From assembly GCA_017615405.1 (NCBI GenBank), contig JAGAAE010000046.1, positions 1 through 6,953 of the forward strand: a stretch of DNA of 6,953 nucleotides, written 5' to 3'. The notes beneath the pieces were generated by a model. That model did not search any database. It was not told where the DNA came from and saw only the letters and a list, made by a program, of their open reading frames with translations. Position 1 is the first letter of the stretch. Each line of letters begins with the position of its first letter. This DNA is from Clostridia bacterium (GTDB lineage Bacteria > Bacillota > Clostridia > Oscillospirales > Acutalibacteraceae). Of the stretch, positions 6,833 to 6,953 are shown in pieces. The position numbers and the translations under genes were made by a program.

Positions 6833-6953
6833 ATGAAGTATCCGATCAGCATTACAAAGACCACGACCCCCGCGGCCAAACCGGCAGATGAGAGCAAGCT
6901 CGGTTTCGGCAGAATCTTCACCGACCATATGTTCCTGATGGATTATGACCAGG
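6833..6953 (+). CDS. ilvE: Branched-chain amino acid aminotransferase, 3'-truncated by window edge
   Basis: The product is a PLP-dependent enzyme that interconverts the branched-chain 2-oxo acids with valine, isoleucine and leucine, using glutamate as amino donor. Only the first 40 residues are visible. They match the N-terminus of the IlvE/BCAT family: a short strand with ITKTTTP, then SKLGFGRIFTDHMFLMDYD, corresponding to the family's LGFGxxFTDHMF(x)MDY signature. The PLP lysine and catalytic core lie beyond the window. The ATG at 6833 has GGAG (6821-6824) 8 nt upstream. The 15-nt gap to the preceding synthetase gene, without a promoter or terminator, implies co-transcription and hence control by the valine T-box. 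The family call is firm despite the short length. Confidence 0.88.
   Translation, partial: MKYPISITKTTTPAAKPADESKLGFGRIFTDHMFLMDYDQ

Noticed and set aside
1..6953. Mobile elements, CRISPR arrays, tRNA or rRNA genes
   Set aside because: I saw no transposase or integrase frames, no regularly spaced repeats and no tRNA-like cloverleaf. The only long repeat is the tandem duplication of the T-box-gene unit.

Overview
The window looks like chromosomal DNA of a Gram-positive anaerobe of the class Clostridia (Bacillota), possibly a rumen or gut Ruminococcaceae/Oscillospiraceae relative. The support is two T-box tRNA-sensing leaders (a device found mainly in Bacillota), near-consensus sigma-A promoters, purine-rich ribosome binding sites and a base composition of roughly half G+C by eye. 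All genes lie on the + strand. The taxonomic guess is an inference.

Layout. Bases 1-1583 hold the 3' part of a FadD/ACSF2-like acyl-CoA synthetase gene, with the 5' end outside the window. Bases 1584-1922 hold a sigma-A promoter and a T-box leader whose specifier reads ATC (isoleucine). Bases 1923-4190 encode a 755-residue protein fusing an XRE-type helix-turn-helix, a cupin domain and a complete acyl-CoA synthetase. Bases 4191-4528 hold a second promoter and T-box leader whose specifier reads GTA (valine). Bases 4529-6817 encode a 762-residue paralogue with the same three-part architecture. From 6833 to the window end is the start of a branched-chain amino acid aminotransferase gene (ilvE), 15 nt downstream of the second fusion gene and so probably in its transcript.

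Interpretation. Uncharged tRNA switches T-box genes on, so these genes should help supply isoleucine and valine rather than degrade them. The aminotransferase points the same way. The best-fitting model is salvage of branched short-chain fatty acids. The Ile-controlled ligase would activate 2-methylbutyrate and the Val-controlled ligase isobutyrate. A 2-oxoacid:ferredoxin oxidoreductase encoded elsewhere would carboxylate the CoA esters reductively, and IlvE would transaminate the resulting 2-oxo acids. Reductive carboxylation of branched-chain acids is a known route in rumen anaerobes. Its control by amino-acid-matched T-boxes, with ligases that carry their own HTH-cupin module, is the unusual point. 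The specifier codons and domain architecture are visible in the sequence; the substrates are inferred.
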